Origin: Akebia trifoliata
Taxonomy: Eukaryota > Streptophyta > Magnoliopsida > Ranunculales > Lardizabalaceae
DNA: 64,000 bases
NCBI GenBank assembly: GCA_017979445.1
Contig: CM030717.1
Location: 16,975,288-17,039,287, forward strand
Direction of reading: 5' to 3'
The notes below the pieces were generated by a model, which saw only the letters and a program-made list of their open reading frames with translations, did no database searches and was not told the DNA's origin. Positions 13,401-24,948 of the stretch are shown here, one piece after another. The position numbers and the translations under genes are program-made. How positions within the stretch are numbered: position 1 is the first letter of the stretch; every line of letters starts with the position of its first letter.

Positions 13401-16400
13401 CAATTTCTTAACCTCATCCAATTGTGAGAGTTGTTGCACACCATATTCTAAAATTAACGACTCGATTGATTTTTTGTGAACCTTTTCTTTGTCTAATTGC
13501 TCCTTGGGATTTGATTTTCACGGTGATACCTTGAGTAGATATCATTTATTAGAAGTGACACATATAATACTCTGCTCTACATCAAAAGTAGCTTTGCTCA
13601 GGTAAGATTCAAGCTCGTCCCAAAATGATATGCCATTCCTTTAAAGAAACCACCTTATACTCAACATCATTGATAAAATTTCCTTGACAAAACTAAAGAA
13701 CGAAAACGGTCATGATATCCACAATACCTCTTATCTTCTCCATTTTGTAAGATCTTCTTAACAAAACTTATGAAAGTCAAGTTCTCTGCATACTCGTCAC
13801 TACACAGCATCCTGAATGACTTCCCGAAAGGTAAAACTAATCTAATCTTGACTTACAATACTATTTCCAGGTATCCTAGGTTTATATATTAACTTTATAG
13901 ATACCGAAATTTGATGAAGGACAACCTAGGTTTATAATTTTAGGTCTGCATATTATTTTAGGAAAAGTGAGAACGACTAATTAGGTGAAAAAGAATATTG
14001 AATTGTTAAAAATGTGAAGGATTTAGACTTAAAAAGTTAATTGGTAAAGGGTAAACGCAGAATTTTGCAATATGATTTTATAATTAGGTTTAGGGATATC
14101 AAATAAGATTAGGTAATAGAATATATAATAGATTTGGAGAAGATATTATATGGTGTAAGATGTGTAGGGTTTAGGGTTTCTTAAAAGGGTTAGAGGATTC
14201 TTATGGGTTCTTGATGAGTTCAAAACAAAAATAAAATAACCGAAAGAGAGAGAGAAGAAGAAGAAGAAGAAGATTAAGGAGATGATAAAGTTAAAGAAGA
14301 AGATTAAGGAGAAAAAGATAATAAATTTACCCTGGGATCATACCAATGATTTCCATAGCATCACCATGTTGAATGCCCCAACATTCAAATTAAAATATCT
14401 TTTACTAAACTTCTAAAACAAGTAAGCTCAAAATAACCTAAAACAAATTTTAAAAAATGTATGCCTAAAATTCGTCAAAACCCATTAATGGGTTACAAAA
14501 CCTACAAAATAACAGCCTACGATTTTTTTTATTTTTTTTGATAAAGTATAAACTTTATTGATCAAAAGTACAATACACAAAAGGTCGGTCGAGGTGACCA
14601 ACCAAAACTAAGAATCATTCAACAAATCCCATCTAAATACAAAGTCTTCGAAAAACACACTTTTAAAACCGGGATCTTAATCCAAAGAACAACCATCCAA
14701 GAATGGTGATCACAAGCTCATGACACAACATCGTCTCATTTTTGAAAATTCTCCCATTCCTCTCCAACCATAACCCCAAGCAATTGCGAAAGGTAAGAGC
14801 TTCCATAAGGTTTTTGTTCTCCCCAAAAACAAGTTAAGATCCCATCTCAAAATATTAGTGAAAGCCTGGAAAAATTAGATCTCGGGCGGAATAAAATCTC
14901 TCGAATCCGATTAACATCGAAAGGGCGTTAAATTCAGAATGTTTAAGTTTCAAATTTGCATATTGCAAACATGAGTCTCTAGACTTGCAATTTTTAGTTA
15001 CAGTGTGTGGAAAATATATTTCACTTGCCCTTTCCTCTTTGTTCTTTCTTTTTGAGATTTTCCCCTGATTAATGAATTACTTATCAAAAATAAATAAAGG
15101 GCCTTGGAGTGAAGCAATTTTCGAATGTCATACTGAAATCATCCATCAGAAGTATTAATTTTTTGCAACTGCCCCATCATGTTGAGTCCAGCCTCAGAAG
15201 AAGCAAAAAAAACACCCTGGGGTCTAACTACGCTAATAAAAAAGAGTAACTAACGAATGTGTCAAGCAGTGGAAAATGGACATGGCAACAACAGGAAATC
15301 CCTACTTTTGAAGTCCAACTTTCAGATAATCATGATAGAAACCAATGCAACAACACAGATTTCAGGTGACATTAAAAAGGAATACATCTATAACAAGCAA
15401 AGGGTGACGTACTGTTCCAATTGAGCGGCAAACTGTGCAACTTTTTGCTTGCACTGGTTCGCAGAAGTGGTCACTTCTTCACTTTGGAAAAGATCAGCAG
15501 ACCGTTCAAAGTAAACAATGGCCTGCTCAAAGTTCTGTTCTAGCTCATATAACTCTCCAATATCCTGAACATGAAGATGTGAATCCAAGTCATCATCTAT
15601 ATTTAATACTCTCAAAATTGAATCTCATGTAATGATCTTAAACATGTATTTTACAAAAAAATCAATCCCAAAGAATATTTTTAACAAGATTTTTCAGAAA
15701 CTAAGCATTGAAGCAACTAATAGTAACTGCATGAGGAAAAAAAATGAGGATTCTATCAGATGAATGCTATAAGAATCTAATCACAATTTTAGTGAATTTA
15801 TGCTTCCAGAACAAAACGATACTAATTTGTTTGCAAATTAGTAGGATTTTACCTTGCAATATCTTGCAGCCATATTAAACCTGCCAATTTCCATAAAATA
15901 ATTCACAGCCTGATCCAAGCATGAAATGGCATCTGCAGATCACACAATATTAACAAGGTTAGAAAGATTATCTCTGCTATAGTAAAATTAAAACTGAAAA
16001 TGCATGTAATAACGTTGATGGTAGTGGAATACAAAATTCTATGTCCATATTCGCAGAAAAGTAAATTTCATGGTTTAAGCAAACAATGGACTTCAGCTTC
16101 CTGATTACAAATTAGTTTATACACAAATGAATATCAGGTTTATCTTCTACAAGGAAGAGAGGAATGTCTCATAAAATCATTCTAAGCTAAAATTAATAAA
16201 CAATTTAGTTGGCGAAAGGAAGCAAAAACGAAAGCCTCAAAACATTAGAAAACAACAGATGACATGATAATCAATGATTGAAATCGTGGCCAATCCAATT
16301 TAACACAAATTGGGTGGAAGCAAATCAGTTTTTAGGAAACCTAGGAGATAGAGGGTAAAACATAGTTTCTTTTATTAATAAAAAATTTGTTAATTAAAAA

Positions 16401-19077
16401 GAAATGATGACAGCCAATAAATGAATCTGCATACCATCACGTGCGATGGTAGAAAGTAGACACATGCAAGACATAAGTTCCATTAGAAGTGGCAATAAAA
16501 CATGGAGTGGCCACTTGCACTTTTTTAGATTTTTTAATTAAATAAGAACCAATTCCTGAGCTTTTATAACACCCTATAAGCAAATCTGTGAAGGAAAACA
16601 AGTAAAAAGGCCCAACATCTATGTCTAAAAATCAAACCCTATATCAGATGATTTGTGTTCACCGTTAAATTGAACTATGTATGCCATCTTCAGAATGATG
16701 CAACAGCGGTTATGTTACAATGGGAATAATTCATGGAAGAATTTGACCATGAAATTGGGACCCAGCCTCGTACAAGATGTGTTTCAGTATGGGTTACAAA
16801 GTTAAAATACTGTCATTTATTTCATAACTCAATGCATTGTTTTCTTTTCATGGTGTTTTCTTTCCAATTACCAAACACTAGAACATTCCAAGGCAACCCC
16901 GTTATGGTTGGCGCTTTCCCAGGATGGACATTATTTACATTATCCTCCAAAACTAAATGCAGAGCATAAAAGAAAGTTGGCTATGCAGAGAGTTCGTTGC
17001 GAATATAGCTGAACAGAACACTAACAACATGATGTTCAAAAAGTGATTTATGAGCTAACAGAGTAATCACCTTTAGCAGAGATCTTTTTGTAGCTGTTTG
17101 CGGCATCCACATAAGCTGAAGCAGCTTCATGTTTGCTATCCAACTGTAACATGATCAATAAAAAAAAGTGAATAAAAAAAGTGATAATTACATGTAAAAC
17201 ATCCAAATCACTAACCTTCAAATGACAGCCAGCCAATTTGATGTATATTGCTGCAGCTTTATCCCCTGAAGCACCAATATTTGATGGGTTAGTAGATTTG
17301 TTAATGATATGATCTTGACAGAGAGGCAAAAGCAAATTCAAAACTACTATAGTGGGTTTGGTTCTGTGTAATTGTAAAGGATAGTTAGTGTCACTGTCAC
17401 CATGGTTTAAAATATCGGAATGTATCAGTTGATATGTATGGGTATCAGCCAAGACCAATAAGAAACATTGACCCCGAAATATTGAATGTTTCGGGAATGT
17501 ATTGGGTATTATTGGAATGTATCGGTTTGAAACAAATGTATTGACCAATACCGTATTGGTATTTTCATAAACCGGAACATTCAATCGATACAATATTTTA
17601 AAGTTTAAACCAAGAGTGCCACATAGTGTTGGGCGCAAATGGGGCTGAACACAAATGAGATTGCACCTATATATACTCCTAAAGAACTTGAAGAACATAG
17701 TAACTGGATTTGTCCCATTTTTCTGGATTTTTGTTTCTGAAAAAAAGGAAACAGTTACCTCAGTAGTCTGACTCGCATTCCATGTCATCATTTCATTACT
17801 GCTGATGCTCTAAATCGTTCAACCAAATTGTACATTATCTTTATTGGGGAATACAATTTATCAAAACATTGGAAATAGATGAAATTCCTTCACACACCTA
17901 GGGGAAGTAATAGTATTCCATCAAAAAGAGGGATTACAGTTATTTGTGAAAAACAACCCCTTAAATAATCCCTTGATCTACTTGATCCCTGAAGAATCAA
18001 ACTGATTCTAAGATCATTATATTTCAAAAATGAATTGAGAAGTAGCAAAACAACAAACAAACAAATGAATCTCAGCAGCAAACACAATCAATGGGTCTCA
18101 TCTGGTACACAAGGGTTAATGTACTTAACTAAAAGTTCAAATGCAATTAATGGGTGTCTTAAAACTTAAGATGGGTTGGGTGAATTTCTAAAAGATCTTC
18201 CAAACTACCCTTTTTATAGTTGTACGCGTGAAGGTAGAGGTTTTGATCCCAGCTCTATGGCAATACCACACAGACACTTTACCACTTCATTGAGGTGGCC
18301 CCTTCACAAAAAACCAAACTATTCCATATACATACTTTAGTTTCCATGTTAATCACTTCTTAAGCCATTAAAATCATTGTCACAAAATTATCCAAAATTT
18401 TCCAAAAATTCTCCAAATAAGAGATTAACCGATTAAATCAATAAATTAATCTGTGATTTATAAATTTAAGGTAACATGTTTACCATTCAACTAAAATTTT
18501 AATTTTCTTCAACATTCAAATCTCAAAGAACAGAGACAGGTTTTTGCGGGAGGATGAAGACGATGGGTTTTAGTAGGAAATCCAAAAACATCATTGGTAT
18601 ATTACTCAAAAAAATTCCAATTTTTAACGAAACATCCCCAAATTTATCCGTAATTTGGGAAATAATTAACGAATCCAAACCTGGTTACTGTCTCACATCT
18701 AAAATCCATCAATCTAACTATCAAATCAAAGAAGTTAATACCGAAATCCGAAAAATCTTAACTTGGATCAATCAGAAACCCTCTGATTCAAAGCCTGATT
18801 CTAAATTTTCCATCAGAAATCGAATCTAAAATGAAAAATACCATCCAAGCAAATAAGTCGAAAGTAACCCTAAAACACTAGAATTCAGGAGACATTGAAT
18901 GGGATTTATAGATGGGAAAATAGAGAAATTACAGGATTTGGCAAGTTTAAAGGAATTTGCAGCTTTTTCGTACAAATCTGCTGCGTCTTCGTATTTGGAT
19001 CCGAACAAACCCCATCCATTAATCTTCTTCTCTGCTTTCTTCTCGAAATCTTCTCCTTTCGCAATCTGATCCGCCAT
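7472..19077 (-). CDS. ASNAP: Alpha-SNAP (alpha-soluble NSF attachment protein), complete nine-exon gene
   Basis: Alpha-SNAP binds assembled SNARE complexes on membranes and recruits and stimulates the NSF ATPase, which takes them apart after vesicle fusion. Coding exons on the minus strand: 19077-18933, 17265-17216, 17143-17071, 15932-15853, 15564-15413, 9499-9340, 9251-9204, 7849-7769 and 7552-7472 (TGA at 7474-7472). Every junction has GT and AG, and phases match, for example T|GG for Trp49 and G|AT after exon 3. The sum is 870 bases, 289 residues, the usual plant length. Recognisable segments are the N-terminal [12 protein letters not shown] and [20 protein letters not shown], the TPR-like helices with [23 protein letters not shown], and the C-terminus [11 protein letters not shown]. 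The penultimate leucine needed to stimulate NSF in the family is present. The start has a good plant context (AAATGGC). Intron 5 is unusually long (15412-9500, about 5.9 kb) and full of transposons. The frame is intact, so the gene is probably functional. Paralogue assignment is not possible here. Confidence 0.95.
7957..8752. mobile_element. Palindromic MITE interrupted by a Harbinger-like element
   Basis: Inverted arms flank the inner element. The left arm at about 7964-7990 reads GGCACCCCAACTTTTACTTA. The right arm at about 8720-8745 is its reverse complement with one or two changes (TAAGTACAAGTTGGGGTGCC). A third related end occurs at about 8988-9010 ('ttggggtgccaatagcagct'). It lies in intron 7 of alpha-SNAP. 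Family and exact ends are uncertain. Confidence 0.45.
8015..8710. mobile_element. PIF/Harbinger (Tourist)-like MITE with a GGA/GGC-rich core
   Basis: The ends are inverted repeats: left GAGTATGTTTGATTGCATGG; the right end in reverse complement is GGGTATGTTTGATTGCACATGG. They are flanked by the 3-bp duplication TAA (8012-8014 and 8711-8713), the signature of PIF/Harbinger insertions. Secondary inner repeats on TTTCCATGGAA and 'tttccaccc' occur near both ends. The core (about 8145-8510) is a strand-asymmetric purine-rich trinucleotide-like tract (GAAGAAGAGGAG, GACGGTGACGGCGACGATGG). The two long reverse-strand frames here are by-products of that composition. Confidence 0.65.
9761..10138. mobile_element. 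Snap-back MITE with long inverted arms (intron 5)
   Basis: The left arm begins GGGTTGGGTTCAAAGGACAA and continues through GATGGGGCTAGAAGTTTTGG to GGTGAGGATGATCTC. The right arm ends with the reverse complement of nearly the same text, finishing at CCCAGCCC. Both ends abut short (TA)n tracts, suggesting insertion in TA-rich DNA. A related copy is at 19825-20046. No coding capacity is seen. Confidence 0.65.
10142..10200. repeat. Solo end related to the 10549-10927 MITE
   Basis: The text 'aatgctaacatccaacacat' followed by 'gggacgttagcatc' next to a (TA)n tract matches the terminal hairpin of the next element. No second end is evident, so this looks like a truncated or rearranged copy. Confidence 0.4.
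10549..10927. mobile_element. MITE in a (TA)n tract (intron 5)
   Basis: Terminal inverted repeats read GGGGAATGCTAACGTCCAA on the left; the right end TTGGACGTTAGCATTCCCC is the exact reverse complement. Each terminus also contains an inner hairpin (GCTAACGTC ... GACATTAGC). The element is bounded on both sides by (TA)n, consistent with a TA or TATA target. It is non-coding and 379 bases long. Confidence 0.7.
11194..13156. mobile_element. Foldback element of about 2 kb with arms near 500 bases (intron 5)
   Basis: The left end GGTGTGTTCGAAAAC matches the right end in reverse complement (GGATGTGTTTGAAAAC). Complementarity continues inward: GTTCAACTCTCGAAAGTTCA against TGAACTTTCAAGGGTTGAAC, and further in 'ggaggtcacatc'-type and 'attgtccaaaagaaat' (about 11670) against ATTTCTTTTGGACAATTAC (about 12697). 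The middle (about 11880-12300) has two direct repeats. The GGTGTGTTTG-type terminus resembles PIF/Harbinger ends, but I see no clear 3-bp duplication, so superfamily is unassigned. No transposase frame remains. Confidence 0.6.
11886..12296. repeat. Two direct repeats of about 190 bases inside the foldback element
   Basis: The segment starting 'atgtgtattaacaaaatttgcaagtt' (about 11893) and the one starting 'catgtatcaatagaatttgcaagtt' (about 12109) share the same order of landmarks: 'ccctttacact', 'tttctttgatggactgcacct' against 'tttctctgaggaactgcacct', 'gatgtcggt' and 'ctacagt'. They are diverged tandem copies. Confidence 0.55.
13157..14520. other. Intron 5 filler, no gene seen
   Basis: No coding signal was recognised on either strand. 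A terminal sequence resembling the foldback family ('caaacacacccta', about 13249) suggests another decayed element end. A (GAA)n tract lies near 14255-14275. Confidence 0.4.
14521..14880 (-). mobile_element. 5'-truncated LINE (non-LTR retrotransposon) 3' end
   Basis: On the minus strand the text reads toward a poly(A)-like tail at about 14521-14540, after an AATAAA-like signal (GATCAATAAAGTTTATACTT). Translation upstream gives [20 protein letters not shown], the end of the plant L1-type ORF2 (the 'LW.ERN.RIF' block in the C-terminal region after reverse transcriptase). It was inserted antisense to nothing in particular within alpha-SNAP intron 5, on the same strand as the gene. The copy is truncated at the 5' end, as is usual for LINEs. 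Confidence 0.6.
17399..17614. repeat. Inverted-repeat element in intron 1 (MITE-like)
   Basis: The left end 'atggtttaaaatatcggaat' is echoed in reverse at the right end 'aatattttaaagtttaaacc'. The interior contains repeats of 'aatgtattgg', 'aatgtatcgg' and 'ccaatac'. Exact ends and target duplication are not clear. Confidence 0.4.
18185..18304 (-). mobile_element. Possible tRNA-derived SINE in intron 1
   Basis: On the minus strand a box-A-like segment (CACCTCAATGAAGTGGTAAA) is followed about 30 bases later by a box-B-like segment (GGGATCAAAACC, compare the internal promoter GGTTCGANNCC). The spacing resembles plant tRNA-derived SINEs. No clear tail or target duplication was found. Confidence 0.35.
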
Positions 19078-19135
19078 TTGCAGAGAGAGGAGAAAGATGG
19101 AGGAGGAGAAGGAGGGGGCGGCGTCCTAGTGTCCG
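19078..19135 (-). promoter_or_regulatory. Pyrimidine-rich 5' leader of alpha-SNAP
   Basis: Immediately upstream of the start codon, the minus strand is a C/T-rich stretch (CTCCTTCTCCTCCTCC and CTTTCTCCTCTCTCTGC). This resembles the Y-patch or leader of plant housekeeping promoters. No convincing TATA box lies upstream within about 150 bases. The transcription start is not determinable by eye. Confidence 0.35.
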
Positions 19136-19824
19136 ACTCAAATAGAGAACCAAAAAAAGTGAAGGAGTGGGTAAAGTTAGTCTGATACGGTTTCCTAAAT
19201 CCTAATCCAAGTATCCAACCTTACACTTACATAATTGTAGACACAAGACGGTTCTTATCAGGCTGTTTAAATTCTTCCGAGACCGAGACGTATAGCCCGA
19301 GTTAACTCGGCATCTGAGTCGAACGAGATCAACTCACAAAGTGTTATGAGATGATCGCGTATCGTGAGATAAACGAGTCATCTTGGACGATATTTTCGAT
19401 TATCTCAGGCAATACAAATGAGACAGCACAATAATAATTTAACTCACGAGTTAAACGAGACGTATCGGACAAGATTTTCAAAATCTCGTTCGAATTAATC
19501 GATTAAAATGAGTTAAAGCCTCAACCCTCAATTCTTTCACTCCCAAATTGATTTTTTTTTAATTTTATATTTTTTTTGAATTCATTTTTTATAGGAATTA
19601 TTTCTGAATTTTTTCAGAATTTTTCAGATTTTTTAAATGGTTAAAAACCATTATCTCAATGTCGAACGAGACAAGACGTATCGTCCGAGTCAACTCGGTA
19701 TCGAAGTTGAACGAAACGAGACGTAATACAGAGTTTGAAAACCATGGTTCTTACGGTTCTTTTCTAAGTTTAGTCCTCAATCCACTTCCTTTAGTAAAAG
19801 AATTAGGCCTAACCTCTACCTCCT
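19136..19824. other. Upstream flank of alpha-SNAP with a dispersed repeat
   Basis: The first part should include the alpha-SNAP promoter. Between about 19280 and 19745 the motif 'cgagacgtat..c.cgagt.aactcgg' occurs twice as a direct repeat, near a 'gagtttgaaaaccatggttc' end. It resembles a diverged dispersed repeat. No gene is seen. Confidence 0.4.
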
Positions 19825-20043
19825 TAAAAATCAACCCATTATGAAACTTTTAACCCCATCAAAAATTGTTTACATGTTGAAGAATCATCGACTGTCAATT
19901 TTTATCGCTAACTTGAAATAACTTTTGATGGGGTTATTAGTTTTAGAATAGGTTGATTTTTTTGAGAATGATCTCCTAGCTATAGAGATCATCCTCACAA
20001 AAAATCATCTCATTCCAAAACTTCTAACTCATATAAGACAAAT

Positions 20044-20046
<3 letters not shown>
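19825..20046. mobile_element. Second copy of the 9761-10138 snap-back MITE family
   Basis: Opposed arms carry 'gatggggtta.tagttttaga', 'tgatttttt.gagaatgatc' and their complements ('gatcatcctcacaaaaaatc', 'ccaaaacttctaac'). These match the arms of the element in alpha-SNAP intron 5 with many substitutions. It ends against a (TA)n tract. Confidence 0.55.

Positions 20047-20077
<31 letters not shown>
20047..20077. repeat. (TA)n microsatellite
   Basis: Uninterrupted TA dinucleotides between the snap-back MITE and the left end of the Mutator-like element. Confidence 0.8.
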
Positions 20078-20079
<2 letters not shown>

Positions 20080-20165
20080 GGGAGGTTCGTAGAACGTCTT
20101 AAAAAACGTCTTGGAAACCGATCCATTTGACTCGTTGGATTTGGGACGTCTAACAGCCTGGATCT

Positions 20166-20476
20166 CGTTTTAAAGCAAAACGTGCGGGACAACTGAGAAC
20201 CTCGTTTGTTTTAAAATATTTAAGGTATTTTCAAATACCTCCCTTCAGCTTCTATTTTATTGAAACTAAAATAAACACTCTCATTCTCTCTCACACGAAT
20301 CCATCTCTCTCACAAGTCTCTTCTCTTTACAGAAATCATAAAGAAACGAACGATTCGAGCTCTCTCTCTCTCTCTCTCTCTTGATGGTTTTAAAGAACTC
20401 GAACGATTTTGGTACTTGGAGAGGTGACCTTCGAGAAAATATTGTAAAAACCCTCGTTGAAAATGTTGGCCAATTT
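20166..20476 (+). repeat. Left terminal inverted repeat of the MULE
   Basis: Matches 62817-63102 in reverse complement over about 290-310 bases with roughly one change in ten and small indels. It includes a (CT)n tract at about 20361-20382. A reverse-strand frame here (20310-20504) is not credible as a gene. Confidence 0.7.
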
Positions 20477-21149
20477 CCTCACTCGCAGACTTTGAACCCA
20501 CCAACCAACCATTTTTATACTTAATTTTTCAAGTAAGATTATTTCATTTTTTTTTTCTTCCTTAAATTCATTAGTTTATGAAGCCATGTCTTTCCCACAA
20601 GAGGTTCAATTCCATCTAGATTGGAATCTTTGTTTTTTTAAAACCTTTATCTTATTATGATAATAACTTTGAAGAAATAAAAACATATATGAACACAGGT
20701 GTGAAAAAATAGAATTGAATAAAGTAATATTCATTTTGTCGATCCCAAATTTTTTTATTTTTGAATCGATAGCCGCTCCCACTAATTTGATTGTAATATG
20801 TTAATATTAAGTGTTGAAATTGAGATTTATTAGATTAATTAAACTATATATTAAAATTTCAAACTGCTATTAAATCTATGGGCAAGCAAGCAAGAGAGAA
20901 TTTGTGGAATTAGAACATTTCAGATGCTAGAGAAAAAAAAGCAAGTAAAATCAATTTTCCTAATGTTTTGAGATGAATTTATTGTTATTGAGTTTAAAAC
21001 ACATTTGTTGTAGGAATAATTATAATGTACTTGTTATTGCAAATAAATTCTTATGAAAGTTTTAAATTTTTAGTTGTGTATTGAAAATCTTCATATTTCT
21101 AGCATTTCTGAATTTGAAAATACAAGTCTTCGTCTCTTATCAGTTGTAG

Positions 21150-21384
21150 AAGTCCATCGATGTTAAAAATTTTGGTGACGTACCTATTGATGACATTGTG
21201 GGATCTTCGACAATGGAAGTAGATAGGAGTGAGCATATTGAATGTCAAAGCCCAAACAAAGAAATCGAAACTTTAACACCATATATATGAATGCTTTTTA
21301 ATTCTAGTATGGAAGCTCAAAAGTATTATGAAGATTATGGATGTCAGAATAGATTTTGGATTTGTATTGGAGATACTACGAAGT
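21150..21384 (+). pseudogene. FAR1/FHY3-like transposase, N-terminal exon (5' half)
   Basis: After a good acceptor (polypyrimidine tract then TTGTAG at 21149) the frame reads SIDVKNFGDVPIDDIVGSS and later MLFNSSMEAQKYYEDYGCQN and RFWICIGDTTK. This matches the FAR1 DNA-binding domain pattern P..GM.F.S..EA..FY..YA...GF. An in-frame TGA sits where the family glycine before 'M.F' is expected, a one-base change from GGA. FAR1-type proteins are MULE transposases and the transcription factors derived from them. The frame is cut at 21384 by the LTR of element A and continues at 58879. Confidence 0.7.
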
Positions 21385-23619
21385 TGTAGACACCCCAATT
21401 TGAACGGGCCCCTACTCGAAAGGGCCCAAAAATATCAATTTTTCAACAAAGTTTGCCAATGGGCTTCAAAGGCCCAAATCATTAAAAAAGTGACATTTTG
21501 ATCGAATCGAGGTCCCTAAGACCTCTTAAAGGTTTAATGGGCCCACCAAAAAGAATTGGCGTATCCCCACCTTCACCGCTCCGCTCCTGAAACTAAAAAT
21601 GCCAAATTTTTAATAAAATTTTCCAACGGGCCTAAAAAGTCCAATTTGTCAACACATGGCAGTTTGACCAATCGAAAGATTTCCAAAACCCCTAAAAGAT
21701 GAATAAACTTAAAAGGAGACTTGAGATACCTACCACCTTCCTTAACCTTCACCGCTTCACTCCCAAATCAAAAATACCTCAAGCCTGTTTAGGGCCCACG
21801 AACCCTCAACTCTCAAAAATACATTTCTACCTTACCCCTAACTTAAATTTAATCCCACATCACTCAAACCCTAAAACCTACCCATCCTCAAAAACCCATG
21901 CCAAAATGACCATAATCAATTCCAAATAACCCAAAACCCTTTTTAAAACCCAAGCCCAATACACTAAAGCCCACAAATCATTATCCATATCCAATCCACA
22001 TCCATACCCATAACCCTAACCAACAAACCACTACCCATATTAACCAATCACCATCTTGATCATCAAATATGACACATGTCATCATCCCCTCTAACCTCCC
22101 TCATCCAACTACTTACCCTCATCACCTTTCTCTAAACATCCATCTACCTACCTCACCTCTCTAAAAATTAACTCAACCCATACCCTTCCCTAACTTACCA
22201 CATCATCCATTTTTCTAAACAAATCATCTACCCCCCATCTCAACCCATACCCTTCTTTAACCTATCCTCATCATCACTTATAAATCCATTTCTACAAATC
22301 AAACCCATACCCTCCATCTCCAATCTCACACTCCTTCTTTCCAATCAACTTATCTAATCACCTCATTTCTCCATCCTTTTGATACATGTCATCATCTCCT
22401 TAACTCTCCCAAAAACCCAAACACCTAACTCATTACACAACCCATTCTCCTAATTTAAACACATCACCTCTTCAACCAACCTAACACTCTATCAACACAT
22501 CACTCCTTACACCCCCATTCTCTGAAACCAAACACCCATCATCTCACCTCATCAAATACTTTACCCAAATGGATTGGGTAAGATCCAAACGATTTAGATC
22601 AAAACATTACCCATTTTTACTCTTTACATAATTATTCTCCTCCCTACTCTAAATTTCATACCCCTTACCTTTCAAACTTATGTCATTCTCTACTCTCCCA
22701 ACATTTCAACCCATTATATCCCTTAAGTATCCTCCCAACAATTATAAATACCCCCTTCATTTCCCAAATCAAACCCCCACTAAGTCTTACACTAAAAAAC
22801 TACACTCAACTCAACTTTCAACTCCTCTCTTCACTATTCTCTCACATTATCTTCTAAAAAAGAGTTACATTCTCATAAATTACTAAGGACTCAAGAAGAT
22901 ATAGAAGAAAAATAAGGAAAGCTAAGACTTCAAGGTGGGTCAAAGGAACACTTTCCCCCTCTCTTTCTACCCTCTTCATATCTTTCTTCTATTATCACCT
23001 TCCCCTCTTTAATTTTTTTTAATTAAAAAGCTTATAAGATGTAATGCTACCCCTCCCCTATCTCTGGTAGATTGGACCTTGGTTTGGTTGAAAGTATAGG
23101 TGTTGTAATCCCTTTTAAAAATAAAATTGATTTTAATCCTTAAACTGTTTTGGGGCAATTGGTATTCATATCCTTCTCAACCCATGAGAATGGATCCATG
23201 ACCTTAGCTAACACTTTTCAAATGTGGGTTATGTCCAAGGCAAAAGGATTTATAAGGACCATCTCCTTCCATAAGATGATCCTATAATTAAGCCAAAAAT
23301 AAATCCTTACTTAAGGTACAAATTATCAACACGTGGCACTTTATTTTTCATCTAAAATGATCGAGTTGAGTTGAGGTTTTCACCACTTACTGGAGAGAAA
23401 AGGGGGGCCTAACACCTTTCATTTTCTCCAATCAAGCCGTTTACCCCGATCTCTAGGTTAGATTGGTATATTATCCATCGAGAGTTATTAAAATGCCAAA
23501 ATGACAATTTTCTTAAAAATTTACATCGGGTGATCATTCACACCCTCTTATAATATGAATGATAGTGACTCCAAACCTTAATAGATGTGGTACTCGTAAT
23601 CGATGATCATATATCTACA
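21385..23619 (+). repeat. Element A, 5' LTR
   Basis: About 2.2 kb, from TGTAGACACC to ATATCTACA, matched by 56737-58873. It contains a C/A-rich stretch (about 21780-22560, 'cacccatacc', 'ctcatc' and similar) and a TATA box at 22743-22750 ahead of the expected transcript start. No clear tRNA primer-binding site follows the end at 23619. Confidence 0.8.
22743..22750 (+). promoter_or_regulatory. TATA box in LTR of element A
   Basis: TATAAATA followed by a C-rich start-site-like region. The same motif is conserved in the 3' LTR at 57991-57998. Confidence 0.6.
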
Positions 23620-24948
23620 GCTAGGTTCATCCCTCGTGACAACTCGGTCATTTAAAAAAAATAGATTTTTATTTGCTAACATTGGTTTGTTGGTTGTTGC
23701 TTGTGTTTTTATTTTTTCACATATCCATGTTGTAATATTTATTTACATTCTTGTTTTATGTTACATACTTGTAAGGTGGTCGAAAGAAAAATATAATGAA
23801 ATAATGCATGTGTACTTGCGAGCATAACCCATTGCACAAGCCACCCCACCCTCAATATATATTAGCCCCGATGCCAAGTAGTTCTACGGTTTGATATCGT
23901 TATTTCAAGTGTCGGAGACGAACACATCAAGCCTGATCACCAACCAACGACATGTGTAACCCGGTATGGATCGAGGTTTGAAGATCAGGTAACCATAAAC
24001 CTATCTATTAGCCACATGCATGTGCCCGATTAGATGAGCTAGGACACGTGTTCTTAAGTTTGTATCGACCCCCAAACAAAGTTGTGTTTGCTTAAAGTTG
24101 TTGTCGGGCCTCGAAGCCTAAATTGTATCCCAAGGAGGCACATTTGTAAAAAAGGCATAGGGTGCTAATTAATTATTCTCGGTCTCCTCCCCCCCCCCCT
24201 TTTAGGTAAAAGGGGAGGAATGGGTACATTGCATCATGTTCAAATAAAAAAAAATAGTGAGTGAGTGACTAAAACAACAACTAAGTGAGGGACATTCACA
24301 ATATAGACCAAGGAACCAGTTTCTATGAAGGTCCAGGAACTGGATTTCTTTCTGGTCCGTGTCCATAAAACGGATAGACAAAATGTGTCTCATCCATTCT
24401 GGAAATACGGATGAAACAGTGCATGTCTTATCTATTCTAGAAACATGGATGAAATAGCGCATGTCTCGTCCGTTCTAAAAACACGGATGAAACAGTGGAC
24501 ATTTTAACCATGTTCAAAACACGGATGAGATAGTGACAGTTCTACCCGTGTTTCAAACACGAACCAGTATGAATCCAGGCCAACAGAATAAGCACAGCCT
24601 ATTGTTTATGGAACCCCCTACCATCGCTCAAACATTAATGGCACCCTTTATAAAAATCCCAAATTTTGGAAAAACTAAGCAAAATGGATTTTGTTGATCA
24701 ATGTTTTCAAAGAAAAGAAAAAAAGAGAACAAATCATCCGACAGTAAGCCAAATTGAAATAGGTTGAGACCTTGGGCCTTAAGCGGGCCCATTGCGCTAT
24801 CTGACCAACCAATCGATCCCGAAACTCGGGGACAAATGCAATCAAGTCTCCTCAAGCCTCCCACCGACCATTTAAAAAATAATAATAAATAAAAGAGTGT
24901 GCGGATTTTCCCAAATCAAACCAATCTTGTAATCCGACCCATATCCGA
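23620..24948 (+). other. Element A leader, part 1
   Basis: Non-coding leader between the 5' LTR and the 28-bp array. At about 24330-24560 four diverged tandem units of about 60 bases carry 'acggatgaaacagtg' and 'gtctcatccattct' motifs. A run of 11-12 C occurs near 24188-24199. No gene is seen. Confidence 0.5.

Noticed and set aside
17048..17791. Single frame of 247 codons on the minus strand
   Set aside because: It is a read-through of alpha-SNAP exons 2 and 3 plus intron sequence. Splice sites and phase show that only 17265-17216 and 17143-17071 are coding.
18554..18829. Forward frame of 91 codons inside intron 1 of alpha-SNAP
   Set aside because: It lies antisense in an AT-rich intron, has no recognisable domain, promoter or conserved context, and could easily arise by chance.
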